From: Micromonospora sp. WMMD1102 | Lineage (GTDB): Bacteria; Actinomycetota; Actinomycetes; Mycobacteriales; Micromonosporaceae | Length of the DNA: 64,000 nt | Direction of reading: 5' to 3' | NCBI RefSeq assembly: GCF_029626265.1 | Contig: NZ_JARUBN010000001.1 | Location: forward strand, 2,356,001-2,420,000 | In this document: positions 30,311 to 38,668 of the stretch, piece by piece | How positions within the stretch are numbered: the first letter of the stretch is position 1 | Layout: every line of letters begins with the position of its first letter | The notes under the pieces: generated by a model | The model's database searches: none | Told to the model about the DNA's origin: nothing | The model's input: only the letters and a program-made list of their open reading frames with translations | Made by a program: the position numbers and the translations under genes

Positions 30311-31757
30311 GGGCTTTGGCCGCGCGGTGTCGGACGCCGGTCTCGCGGAGCAGGTCCAGATACCTCGGCATCTGGTCCTCCCGGAACAGACCCTCCTGGA
30401 CGCTGTGCGGCAGTGCCGGGATCCGGCCGTCGCGGTCCTTGGCCGCCAACCACCGCCGCAACTGGTCCGCTATCTCCGTGGGCTCGCTCAGCACCACCCC
30501 GGCGCCCCGGGCGCGGATCAGGTCGGCCACGACCCCGTCCCGGTGACCGAGCATCAGGATCGGCCGCCGGGCGTGCAGGTAGTCGAAGAACTTTCCGGGT
30601 ACGGTGCCGGCGTCCCGCGGATCGTTCCACATCAGCAGCACCAACACATCGGCCTCGGCCTGGATCCGCCACGACCGCTCGACCGGTACGTGGCCGAGTA
30701 CGGTGACGGCGTCCGGCACGGCGCAGCGCCGGGCGGCGTCGACGGCGACGCCGTTGTCCGGCCCGGCCTGGACGAAGTGGACGCGTCGCGCGTCGTCCCC
30801 GAGCAGCGCGATCGCGTCGAGCAGCGGTGCCGGGCTGCGCTTACCGGGGTAGAGGAGCCCGGTGTGGGCCAGCCGCAGCGTCGTCGTGCCGGCCGCCGCG
30901 GTGGGCCAGCAGGCGCCCGGCGCCCCGGTCGGGAGCGGCGTCTGCTCGGCACGCCGGTCGATCCCGTTCATGACGACCTCGGTGCCGACCCCGAACGTGG
31001 TGTGCAGGGTGTGCGCTATCGGTGCCGAGATGGTGACGCAGCCGGCAACCGACCGCAGCAGCAGCCGTTCCAGCCAGTGGTCGGCCCGCCTGCGCAGCGC
31101 GACCCGGCTCCGGACCCGGTAGTCGTTTCCCACCGTCCAGAGGTCGCGGTAGTCGGCGACCCAGGGCGCCCGGAGTTTCCGGGCCAGGATGGCGGCCACC
31201 ACGAAGCCGGAGAACGGCGGCCCGGTCGCCAGAACGGCGTCGGGGCGCCAACCCCGCCGCGTCCTGAGGAAGGCGGTGACGGCGGGGACGATCCAGGTCG
31301 ACTCGCCGTCCGGGAACATCAGCGCCTCACGCCCGACGAGCTTGGCCGAACGGGCGAGCGCCGAGCGGAGACCCGCGCGGCGCGGCGGTGCGGGATGCGG
31401 GTCGCGCCTGCCGTCGCCATCCGGGACCGACCGCGGCTCGGTGCCGAGCTGGGGCCAGCGGAACAGTGGCGCCGCCCGTACGACGCGCCATTCCGGGATG
31501 CCGGCGCCGGGGGCCTCCTGGTCCGACGGCGTCGCGGTCAGGACGCGTACGTCCCAGCCGTCCTGCTCGGCGATCCGGGCCAGTGAGGCCGGCCGTCTGC
31601 CCCCGACCATCTCCGACGGGGGGAAGCAGTGGGCGACGATCAGCAGGCGCGGTGGCGGATCGGCGGCGCCGTCGGTGGGTCTGCGGGAGGCGGGCAGGGC
31701 GGCGGGTCCGGCGGGCGCCCCGCGGTGGGCTTGCGCACCGGCGGGCGAGGCTGTCAT
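30291..31757 (-). CDS. Glycosyltransferase, GT-B fold (GT4-like)
   Basis: 488 aa, ATG after AAAGGATCTC. The N-terminal donor/acceptor domain begins after a ~35-residue disordered leader: LLIVAHCFPPSEMVGGRRPA. Later come VADYRDLWTVGN, VTISAPIAHTLH, VVMNGIDRRAE, LRLAHTGLLYPGKRSPAPLL and GTVPGKFFDYLHARRPILML. The last is the GKxFDYL variant of the GT4 C-terminal motif found in many polysaccharide-cluster enzymes. It should add one sugar to a lipid-linked intermediate at the membrane. Donor and linkage cannot be read from sequence. Confidence 0.87.
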   Translation of the reverse strand: MTASPAGAQAHRGAPAGPAALPASRRPTDGAADPPPRLLIVAHCFPPSEMVGGRRPASLARIAEQDGWDVRVLTATPSDQEAPGAGIPEWRVVRAAPLFRWPQLGTEPRSVPDGDGRRDPHPAPPRRAGLRSALARSAKLVGREALMFPDGESTWIVPAVTAFLRTRRGWRPDAVLATGPPFSGFVVAAILARKLRAPWVADYRDLWTVGNDYRVRSRVALRRRADHWLERLLLRSVAGCVTISAPIAHTLHTTFGVGTEVVMNGIDRRAEQTPLPTGAPGACWPTAAAGTTTLRLAHTGLLYPGKRSPAPLLDAIALLGDDARRVHFVQAGPDNGVAVDAARRCAVPDAVTVLGHVPVERSWRIQAEADVLVLLMWNDPRDAGTVPGKFFDYLHARRPILMLGHRDGVVADLIRARGAGVVLSEPTEIADQLRRWLAAKDRDGRIPALPHSVQEGLFREDQMPRYLDLLRETGVRHRAAKARPTGTT

Positions 31758-32056
31758 GAGATCCTTTCGAATGCGATCGTGAATCGCTTTCCGGAATCGC
31801 GCTCTCGGCGTGGCTGGCGCAGTTCCGCGGGTCAGTTTCCGACGCGCGTGGACGCCGCTGACCCGCGCCCAAACATAACGGGTCGACGCTGGGTTCCGTC
31901 ACCTTTGCGGGGACTCCGACGTTAGTCAGTCGCGCGTCGGTGGGCGGTGTGGTGCTCGGAGCCGGGGAAGAAATCGAAAGCGTCGTCGAATTGTCGCCGC
32001 AACGGGTGTTCGACGCCGTCGCCAGAGCGCTTGCCGTCGTCACAGGGAGGACACCG
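31758..32056. other. Divergent intergenic region between two glycosyltransferase genes
   Basis: 299 bases. The rightward reading frame is already open from 31940, but the leader has no homology and a good ribosome site (AGGGAGG) stands before 32057. The region therefore probably contains the promoters of the leftward and rightward transcripts. No specific element was identified. Confidence 0.45.
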
Positions 32057-33283
32057 ATGCGGGTGGTGGTCACCACGGAGTCCCGGTGTCTGCGGACGCC
32101 GGACGCGCGGGTGTGGACCCACGCCGGGCCCAGTTATCCGAACTGGAGTCGCTATCTGGCCGCCTTCCGGACCGTCCGGGTCGTCGCCAGGGTCAGCGAC
32201 GTGCCCGAGGTACCCGCCGGTGCGTCCCGGGTCGACGGGGAGGGCGTGGAGGTCTGGCCCGTGCCGCACTACCAGGGACCCGCCGAATACCTGCGCCGCC
32301 AGCCGGCGGTCAGGCGTGCCGTGACCGCCGCCGCCGACGACCACGACGCGGTGGTCCTGCGGGTGCCGTCCCCCATCGGGTCACTGCTGGCGGCGGCGCG
32401 GGAGCGGCGGGGCCTGCCGTACGCGCTGGAGGTCATCGGTGACCCCTACGACGTCTTCGCCCCCGGCACGGTGCGGCATCCGCTGCGGCCGGTGCTGCGG
32501 CACCTGAGCACGAGAAGGCTGCGACACCAGTGCCGGACGGCGGTCGGCGCGGCCTACGTGACCGAGCGGCACCTGCAACGCCGGTATCCGGTCCGCGAGG
32601 GCATCGTGAGCACGCACGTGTCGAGCGTGTACCTCCCGGCGGAGGCGTACGTCGGGCAGCCGCGCGTCGTGGACGGACCTCGCGACGACCGTACGATCGT
32701 CTCGGTCGGCATGCTGGCGCAGCTCTACAAGGGCGTCGACACCCTCCTCGCGGCGCTGGCCCGGCTGGCCGGCCCCGGCCGGCCCCGGCTCGTGCACCTC
32801 GGCGACGGCAGGTACCGCACCGACCTGGAACGGCTCGCCGAACGGCTCGGCGTGGCCGACCGGGTCACCTTCGCCGGCGTCGTCTCGACCGGTGCGGCGG
32901 TCCGTCGGCACCTCGACACGGCGGACCTGTTCGTGATGCCGTCGCGCACGGAGGGACTGCCCCAGGCGTTGATCGAGGCGATGGCCCGCGCCCTGCCCGC
33001 CATCGGGACGACGGTCGGCGGCATCCCGGAGCTGCTCGCCGCCGAGGACCTGGTCGCGCCCGACGACCCGGCCGCGCTGGCCAGCGCCGTCGACCGGATG
33101 CTGGCCGACCCGGAGCGGATGACCGCTGCCTCCGCCCGCAACCTCGCGCGGTCACGCGACTTCTCCGCCGACACGCTGGCCCGCCGGCGAACCGCCTTCT
33201 ACCGTGCGGTGGCCGCCGCGACGGCCCAGGGCGGCCACCGCACGCTTCCCGAGCCACCCGCCACCGTCCCAGGAGCAGGATAG
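32057..33283 (+). CDS. Glycosyltransferase family 4 protein
   Basis: 408 aa. ATG 32057 (MRVVVTTESRCL) follows AGGGAGG and was chosen over the open upstream frame. GT-B fold with ALEVIGDPYDVFAPG, TIVSVGMLAQLYKGVDTLL in the donor domain, VTFAGVVSTGAAVRRHL, and the E-x7-E motif in PSRTEGLPQALIEAMA. It is the first gene of a rightward run of four whose ends overlap; its TAG shares one base with the next GTG. It probably adds one residue of the repeat unit. Confidence 0.9.
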   Translation: MRVVVTTESRCLRTPDARVWTHAGPSYPNWSRYLAAFRTVRVVARVSDVPEVPAGASRVDGEGVEVWPVPHYQGPAEYLRRQPAVRRAVTAAADDHDAVVLRVPSPIGSLLAAARERRGLPYALEVIGDPYDVFAPGTVRHPLRPVLRHLSTRRLRHQCRTAVGAAYVTERHLQRRYPVREGIVSTHVSSVYLPAEAYVGQPRVVDGPRDDRTIVSVGMLAQLYKGVDTLLAALARLAGPGRPRLVHLGDGRYRTDLERLAERLGVADRVTFAGVVSTGAAVRRHLDTADLFVMPSRTEGLPQALIEAMARALPAIGTTVGGIPELLAAEDLVAPDDPAALASAVDRMLADPERMTAASARNLARSRDFSADTLARRRTAFYRAVAAATAQGGHRTLPEPPATVPGAG

Positions 33284-34533
33284 TGTCCAGACCACTCGGC
33301 AACCTCGCCCGCGACGAGTCCACCCCGACCGGGAAGCTGGTCGACGCAGCGCTCGACGGGCCGGGGGAGCCGGCCCGCTGCCACGTGGTCCGGGTGTTCG
33401 GTTCACTCGACGTCGGGGGAGCGGAGCGCCGGACCGTGGAACTCCTGCCGCTGCTGGCCGAAGCCGGTGTGGTGCTGCACTTCGTCACGCTCAGCGGGCG
33501 GGCGGGGGTGCTCGCTCCGACGGTCGAGCGGATGGGTGCCACCGTTCATCCGCTCCCGCTGGACCTCCGGTTCCCGATCCGCTTCCTGCGCCTGCTGCGG
33601 CGGCTGGAGGCGCAGGTGGTGCACTCCGACGTCTCGACGTTCTCCGGCGTGCTCGTGCTGCTGGCGGCGCTCGGCGGGGTACGGGTGCGGATCGCGCACT
33701 TCCGCAGCGACGGTGACGGCCGTCCGAGCACAGCACGGCGCCGCATCCAGCGATGGGTGATGCGGAGACTCATCTCGATCTTCGCGACCGACGTCGTCGG
33801 GGTCTCGCCGGGCGCGCTGAGCAACGCGTACCGGCCGTCGTGGGAGGCGGATCCACGCTGCCGGGTCATTCCCAACGGCATCGACCTCGGGCGTCTGGCC
33901 CGGCCGGGCGACTTCGACCTCCGGGCCAGCCTGGGCGCGGCACCGGGCGAGGTGATCTGCCTGCACGTCGGCCGTCCGGCGCCGGAGAAGCGACGATGGA
34001 TCGTGTCGCAGGCCGTCGCGGCACTGGCCGGGAGCGGGCGCGCGTGCCGTGCCGTGCTGGTCGGGGCGCGGGACGCCGAGGACGAGGCGCGGGTGCTGGG
34101 TGCGGCCGAGGCGGGCGGGGTCGCCGCCCTCGTGCACCTGCTCGGCGCCCGCGAGGACGTCGGTGACCTGATGCGCCAGGCCGACGTCGTCGTCCTGCCC
34201 TCCGATCGGGAGGGACTGCCCGGTGTGGTGCTCGAGGCGCTGGCGGTGGGTACCGCCGTCGTCGCATCCGACCTGCCAGGCGTGCGGTTCATCGCCCAGC
34301 AGCTCCCCGGGGTCACCGTGGTGGCCCGCGACGCCCCGCCGAGCGCGTGGGCGGAGGCGATCCACCGGGCCCTGCATCCGGCCCGGCAGCGAGATCCGGA
34401 GGCCGCCGCGCGGGCACTCCGGGCGAGCGTCTTCACCCTGGAGGCGGCGGCGTCGGCACACCTCGCGATGTACCGCCGGTGCGCACCCGGCGGCCGGCAC
34501 GAGGAAACGGCAGCACCCGCATGTGCGGCATAG
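33283..34533 (+). CDS. Glycosyltransferase family 4 protein
   Basis: 416 aa. GTG start preceded by AGGAG and overlapping the previous stop (TAGTG). GT-B fold: RVFGSLDVGGAERRTVELLP at the N-terminus (the GGAExx loop of GT4 enzymes), AHFRSDGDG, VIPNGIDLGRL, ICLHVGRPAPEKRRWIV, and E-x7-E in SDREGLPGVVLEALAVG. Its end overlaps asnB by 13 bases. It is likely part of the same repeat-unit assembly line; specificity unknown. Confidence 0.9.
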   Translation: MSRPLGNLARDESTPTGKLVDAALDGPGEPARCHVVRVFGSLDVGGAERRTVELLPLLAEAGVVLHFVTLSGRAGVLAPTVERMGATVHPLPLDLRFPIRFLRLLRRLEAQVVHSDVSTFSGVLVLLAALGGVRVRIAHFRSDGDGRPSTARRRIQRWVMRRLISIFATDVVGVSPGALSNAYRPSWEADPRCRVIPNGIDLGRLARPGDFDLRASLGAAPGEVICLHVGRPAPEKRRWIVSQAVAALAGSGRACRAVLVGARDAEDEARVLGAAEAGGVAALVHLLGAREDVGDLMRQADVVVLPSDREGLPGVVLEALAVGTAVVASDLPGVRFIAQQLPGVTVVARDAPPSAWAEAIHRALHPARQRDPEAAARALRASVFTLEAAASAHLAMYRRCAPGGRHEETAAPACAA

Positions 34534-36443
34534 CGGGAGTCGTCTCGACCGGCCGCCCCGATCCGGCGCTGGTCCACCGGATGTGCGACGTGATCACCCA
34601 TCGGGGCCCGGACGGTGCCGGCATGCACGCGGACGACCGGTGCGCCATGGGGATGCGCCGGCTGGCCGTAATCGACGTCGCCGGCGGTGACCAGCCGGTG
34701 CGCAACGAGGACGGCACCGTGGTCGCGGTCTTCAACGGCGAGATCTACAACTTCGCCGCCCTCCGGGCCGAGCTGATCCGCCGGGGGCACCGGCTACGCG
34801 GCGACGGCGACTCGGAGTGCCTGGTCCACCTCTACGAGGAACACGGCGACGACCTGGTGCACCGGCTCCGGGGCATGTTCGCCTTCGCCATCTGGGACAC
34901 CCGCCGGCGTCGGCTCCTGCTCGGCCGGGACCGGGTCGGCAAGAAGCCGTTGTACTGGCGGTCCGACGGCTCCACCCTCTCGTTCGGCTCCGAGGCGAAG
35001 TCCCTGCTCCAGGACCCGGGCCTGGACCGCCGGCTCGACCTCGTGGCGCTGCACCACTATCTCAGCTACCAGTACGTGCCGGCCCCCTGGACGATCTACC
35101 AGGGGATCCGGAAGCTCCCGCCCGGCCACCTGCTGACCTGGGAAGAGGGCGCGGTCGAGGTGCGCGGGTACTGGCGCCTCGACTGCACACCGCACGAGGT
35201 GCCCGACGAGACCGAGGCGGCGGAGCAGCTCCGGGAGCGGCTGCTGGACGCCGTGCGGGTCCGGATGGTCAGCGAACGCCCACTTGGCGCCTTCCTCTCC
35301 GGCGGGGTCGACTCCTCGGCGGTGGTGGCCGCGATGGCGCGCTGCTCCACCGAGCCGGTGAAGACCTTCAGCATCGGCTTCGACGAGGCGCGCTACGACG
35401 AGCGCGAACACGCCCGGCTGGTCGCCCGGCGGTACGGGACCGACCATCACGAGCTGGTGGTCTCTTCCTCCAGCCTGGACCTCCTGCCGACGCTCACCGA
35501 CCACTTCGACGAGCCGTTCGCCGACTCGTCCGCGATACCGAGCTTCTACGTGGCCCGGCTGAGCCGCGAGCACGTGACGGTGGTGCTCAACGGCGACGGC
35601 GGGGACGAGTGCTTCGGTGGCTATCGGCGGTACGCGCTGATGCGGGCGCTCGCCCGGGTGCCGGACTGGGCGGCGCCACGGGCGCTGCACCGGGTCGGCG
35701 GCGGGCTCGTCGCGCAGACCAGGGCCGGCTCCCGGCCCCGTGCCGTGGGTCGGATCCTCCAGCTGCTCGGTCAACCGATGCTGGACCGCTACGCCTCGCT
35801 GATCTCCGTCTTCCCACCCGCGCAGCAGTTCGACCTCTACACAGCCGAGCTGCGCGCGCACCTGGCCGGGGTGGACAGCTGGGCGCTGCTCGGCGAGGCG
35901 TACGCGGCGTCCCGCGCGGCGGACCCGCTGGGCCGGCTCATCGACGCCGACGTGCACACCTACCTGCCGGGCGCCCTGCTGCCCAAGGTCGACATCAGCA
36001 CCATGGCCAACTCCCTGGAGGCCCGCTCGCCGTTGCTCGACCATCACCTGATGGAGTGGGCGGCGCACCTCCCGACCCGGTTCAAGCTCCGGGGCGGTAC
36101 GACGAAATACCTGCTCAAGCGGGCCGTCGCGCCCTGGCTGCCAGCCGAGATCATCGACCGGCCCAAGATGGGCTTCGCCGTGCCCCTGGGCCGCTGGTTC
36201 CGGGGCGAGCTGCGCGACCTGGCCTGGAGCCTGCTGACCGACCAGACGGCCCGGTCGCGGGGGCTGTTCCGGCCGGAGGCGGTCACCGCGCTGCTGGTGC
36301 GCCACGACCGGGGCGACGACGAGAGTCACCGGATCTGGGCACTGGTCCAGTTCGAACTCTGGCACCGGAACTGGCTGGACCGGGCCGGTGCCCCGTCGAC
36401 GGCGGTGCCGACGTACCGCGATCTGCTCGCCCGGCAGTCGTGA
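34521..36443 (+). CDS. asnB: Asparagine synthase (glutamine-hydrolysing) family protein
   Basis: 640 aa. Cys2 after the initiator Met is the Ntn-glutaminase nucleophile (MCGIAGVVST). RRLAVIDVAGGDQP and VAVFNGEIYNF follow in the glutaminase domain. The synthetase domain has the ATP pyrophosphatase loop SGGVDSS at 260-266, then NGDGGDECFGGYRRY and RSPLLDHHLMEWAAHLP. It could make asparagine, but its place between glycosyltransferase and flippase genes, with overlaps at both ends, fits the AsnB-like proteins of polysaccharide clusters thought to amidate a uronic acid or similar carboxylate. Which one applies cannot be decided from sequence. Confidence 0.92.
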   Translation: MCGIAGVVSTGRPDPALVHRMCDVITHRGPDGAGMHADDRCAMGMRRLAVIDVAGGDQPVRNEDGTVVAVFNGEIYNFAALRAELIRRGHRLRGDGDSECLVHLYEEHGDDLVHRLRGMFAFAIWDTRRRRLLLGRDRVGKKPLYWRSDGSTLSFGSEAKSLLQDPGLDRRLDLVALHHYLSYQYVPAPWTIYQGIRKLPPGHLLTWEEGAVEVRGYWRLDCTPHEVPDETEAAEQLRERLLDAVRVRMVSERPLGAFLSGGVDSSAVVAAMARCSTEPVKTFSIGFDEARYDEREHARLVARRYGTDHHELVVSSSSLDLLPTLTDHFDEPFADSSAIPSFYVARLSREHVTVVLNGDGGDECFGGYRRYALMRALARVPDWAAPRALHRVGGGLVAQTRAGSRPRAVGRILQLLGQPMLDRYASLISVFPPAQQFDLYTAELRAHLAGVDSWALLGEAYAASRAADPLGRLIDADVHTYLPGALLPKVDISTMANSLEARSPLLDHHLMEWAAHLPTRFKLRGGTTKYLLKRAVAPWLPAEIIDRPKMGFAVPLGRWFRGELRDLAWSLLTDQTARSRGLFRPEAVTALLVRHDRGDDESHRIWALVQFELWHRNWLDRAGAPSTAVPTYRDLLARQS

Positions 36444-38095
36444 CCGGCCGGACGGAGCCATCGGCGACACGTTCGGCGGCGCCGCGAGCACCGTCACCCG
36501 GCCGGAGGTCGACGGTGGGCCAGGCGACCTGGAACGCTGTCGCCCGCGTCCTGGTGCTCGGCCTCAACGCGGCGAGCGGAGTCCTGGTGGCCCGTGCGCT
36601 GCTGCCGGAGGGGCGCGGCGTGACGGCGCTGGTGATCGCGACCGCGACCACCACGATCGCGCTCGGCTATCTCTCCGTGGAACAGTCGCACGTCCGGCTC
36701 TGGGCCGGCCGCCGGGACGAGATCCTCGCCAACAGCGTCCTGCTCGGACCCACGGTCGGCGTCCTGGCCGCGCTCGGCAGCGCCCTGCTGCTCTGGGCGG
36801 GGACCTGGTTCGGCATCACCGTCGCGAGCCCGGAACTGCTGGCCATGGCACTGGCGTCGGTGCCGGCCGGCATAACCGCGCTCTATCTCAACGGCGCCCT
36901 GACCCTGGACGCGCAGATCGCCCTGGTCACCCGCTCCATGCTGTACGTCGCCGTCCTCCAGTTCGGCGCGACGGCGCTGCTCGCGGCGGCGGGCTGGCTC
37001 ACGCCCGGCTGGGTGGTGGCGATCTGGAGTGCCTCCTCGGCCTCGGCGCTCCTGGTGCTGCTCGCCCGGGAACGCCCGCGGCTGAGGTTCTGGAATCCCG
37101 GCCTGGCCCGGCGGGCGATCTCGCTGGGCCTACGCTTCCATCCGGGTTCCGCCGCGCTGAACCTGACCCTGCGCCTGGACGTCTTCATCCTCGGCGCGCT
37201 CACCTCGTCGGCTGCCGTCGGTCTCTACGCCCTGGCGGTGACGGTCGGCGGATTCGCCCGCATCCCGGCCGAGGCCGTCCGCGGGGTGTTCCTGTCCCGC
37301 CAGGCCGAGGGTGAACTCGGCGACGCCGTCGAGGCGACCACCCGGGCCACCCGGATTTCGACCCTGCTGGCCGCGATCTCCGTCGGCGGGCTCTGCGCGA
37401 CCGCACCGGTCCTGATCCCGCTCGCGTACGGCGTCGCGTTCGCCGACAGCGTCCGGGCGATGTACGCGCTCGGACCGGGGCTCTTTCTCATGCACGCCGG
37501 CCGGCAGATCGGCGCCTACCTGATCCGGTGTGACCGGCCCCTCGTCGTCTCGGCGTTTCCCACGGCGGCGCTCGGGGTGAACATCGTGCTCAACCTGGTG
37601 TTGATTCCGCGCTGGGGCATCGTCGGCTGTGCTCTGGCCGCCTCGGTCAGCTATGCCGTCCTGACCCTGGCGCAGGTGGTCCGGTTCTGCCGGATGACCG
37701 GTGTGCGGTGGCGGCGCCTGTTGCCGGCGGCGGCCGAGATCGCGATGCTCCGGCAGTTGCTGCCCGGCGCGACCGGACCGGGCCGGATGCTCCGGACCGG
37801 CGGCCTGGGCCGGGCGGCCCGGCGGCGGGCGCGGGGGTCAGCCGCCACCGCGCCGCCGGAACACGAACTCGTTGCAGCCCAGGTCTCCGCCACAGGTGCT
37901 GAGCTCGACCAGCTCGAAGCCCCGGTCCCGGAAGAACCGGAAGATCTGCTCCGGCCGGGCCACCTCGAACGGGTACCCGCCGACCCAGTCGACCAGGTCG
38001 TGGCGTCGGGACATGCCCCGGCGGATCGGTCGGGGCGGGAACTGCCGGGGCATGACCAGCTGGAGGAGCTTCCGGAGCGGAACTCGCCGGTATAG
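36440..38095 (+). CDS. Wzx-like oligosaccharide flippase
   Basis: 551-aa frame, GTG overlapping the asnB stop (GTGA). About 12 hydrophobic segments run from residue 35 to about 435, with polysaccharide-transporter features such as LNAASGVLVARALLPEGRGV near the start, RLDVFILGALTSSAAVGLYA in the middle and ALGVNIVLNLVLIPRWGIVG near the end. It should move lipid-linked oligosaccharide across the membrane. No stop occurs where the membrane part ends; the frame continues over the convergent methyltransferase gene for 258 bases. The last ~85 residues are therefore antisense to that gene and are hydrophilic. The true C-terminus may be this tail, or a sequence error may hide a stop near 37830. Confidence 0.88.
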   Translation: MTGRTEPSATRSAAPRAPSPGRRSTVGQATWNAVARVLVLGLNAASGVLVARALLPEGRGVTALVIATATTTIALGYLSVEQSHVRLWAGRRDEILANSVLLGPTVGVLAALGSALLLWAGTWFGITVASPELLAMALASVPAGITALYLNGALTLDAQIALVTRSMLYVAVLQFGATALLAAAGWLTPGWVVAIWSASSASALLVLLARERPRLRFWNPGLARRAISLGLRFHPGSAALNLTLRLDVFILGALTSSAAVGLYALAVTVGGFARIPAEAVRGVFLSRQAEGELGDAVEATTRATRISTLLAAISVGGLCATAPVLIPLAYGVAFADSVRAMYALGPGLFLMHAGRQIGAYLIRCDRPLVVSAFPTAALGVNIVLNLVLIPRWGIVGCALAASVSYAVLTLAQVVRFCRMTGVRWRRLLPAAAEIAMLRQLLPGATGPGRMLRTGGLGRAARRRARGSAATAPPEHELVAAQVSATGAELDQLEAPVPEEPEDLLRPGHLERVPADPVDQVVASGHAPADRSGRELPGHDQLEELPERNSPV

Positions 38096-38668
38096 GTAAC
38101 CGGTGCTGAGGCCGAGCAGCAACAGCCGGCCGAGCCGGCCGGACGAGTTGTAGTGGCGCTTGACCCAGCGCCAGACCCGGCTCGCGGGACCCTGGTCGTT
38201 GTAGATCGACACGAAGAGCCGGCCGCCCGGCCGGGTCAGGTCGACGGCCGCAGCCAGCGCCTGCCACATGTTCCCGGTGTGGTGCAGCACCCCCCAGGAG
38301 TAGACGACGTCGAACTGGCCCAGGCTGGCGGTGTACGACCGGTCGAGGATGGAACCCTGCTCGACGACCCAGTCGGCACCGGGCGAGTACCGTTGCCGGA
38401 GTGCCATGGTGGCCGCGACCGAGTCGGGGTCGAAGTCGAATGAGTGCACGGTGGCGCCGAGGCGCTGCGCTGCCAGGGAGAAGAGCCCGCTGCCGCAGCC
38501 GATGTCGAGGAACGACCTGCCGGCGAGGTCCGGGACGTCGAGCGCCCGGGTCAACGAGGCGGTCGCCGAGGCGATCCGGTCGTCGTCCATCACCTGGACG
38601 AACGACTTCCAGTTGGCGCCGAAGCCGAACCGCTGCCCGGCGGCGACTTCGCTCCTGCTATCGAGCAT
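37838..38668 (-). CDS. SAM-dependent methyltransferase in the glycan cluster
   Basis: 276-aa class I methyltransferase. ATG preceded by GGGAGG, overlapping the end of the ligase-like gene by 11 bases. The SAM motif is FLDIGCGSGLFSLAAQRLGA, then VHSFDFDPDSVAAT, GSILDRS, YSWGVLHHTGNMW and LTRPGGRLFVSIYND. The C-terminus, CGGDLGCNEFVFRRRGGG, is covered on the other strand by the flippase reading frame. It probably methylates a sugar or a lipid-linked glycan. Confidence 0.9.
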   Translation of the reverse strand: MLDSRSEVAAGQRFGFGANWKSFVQVMDDDRIASATASLTRALDVPDLAGRSFLDIGCGSGLFSLAAQRLGATVHSFDFDPDSVAATMALRQRYSPGADWVVEQGSILDRSYTASLGQFDVVYSWGVLHHTGNMWQALAAAVDLTRPGGRLFVSIYNDQGPASRVWRWVKRHYNSSGRLGRLLLLGLSTGYLYRRVPLRKLLQLVMPRQFPPRPIRRGMSRRHDLVDWVGGYPFEVARPEQIFRFFRDRGFELVELSTCGGDLGCNEFVFRRRGGG

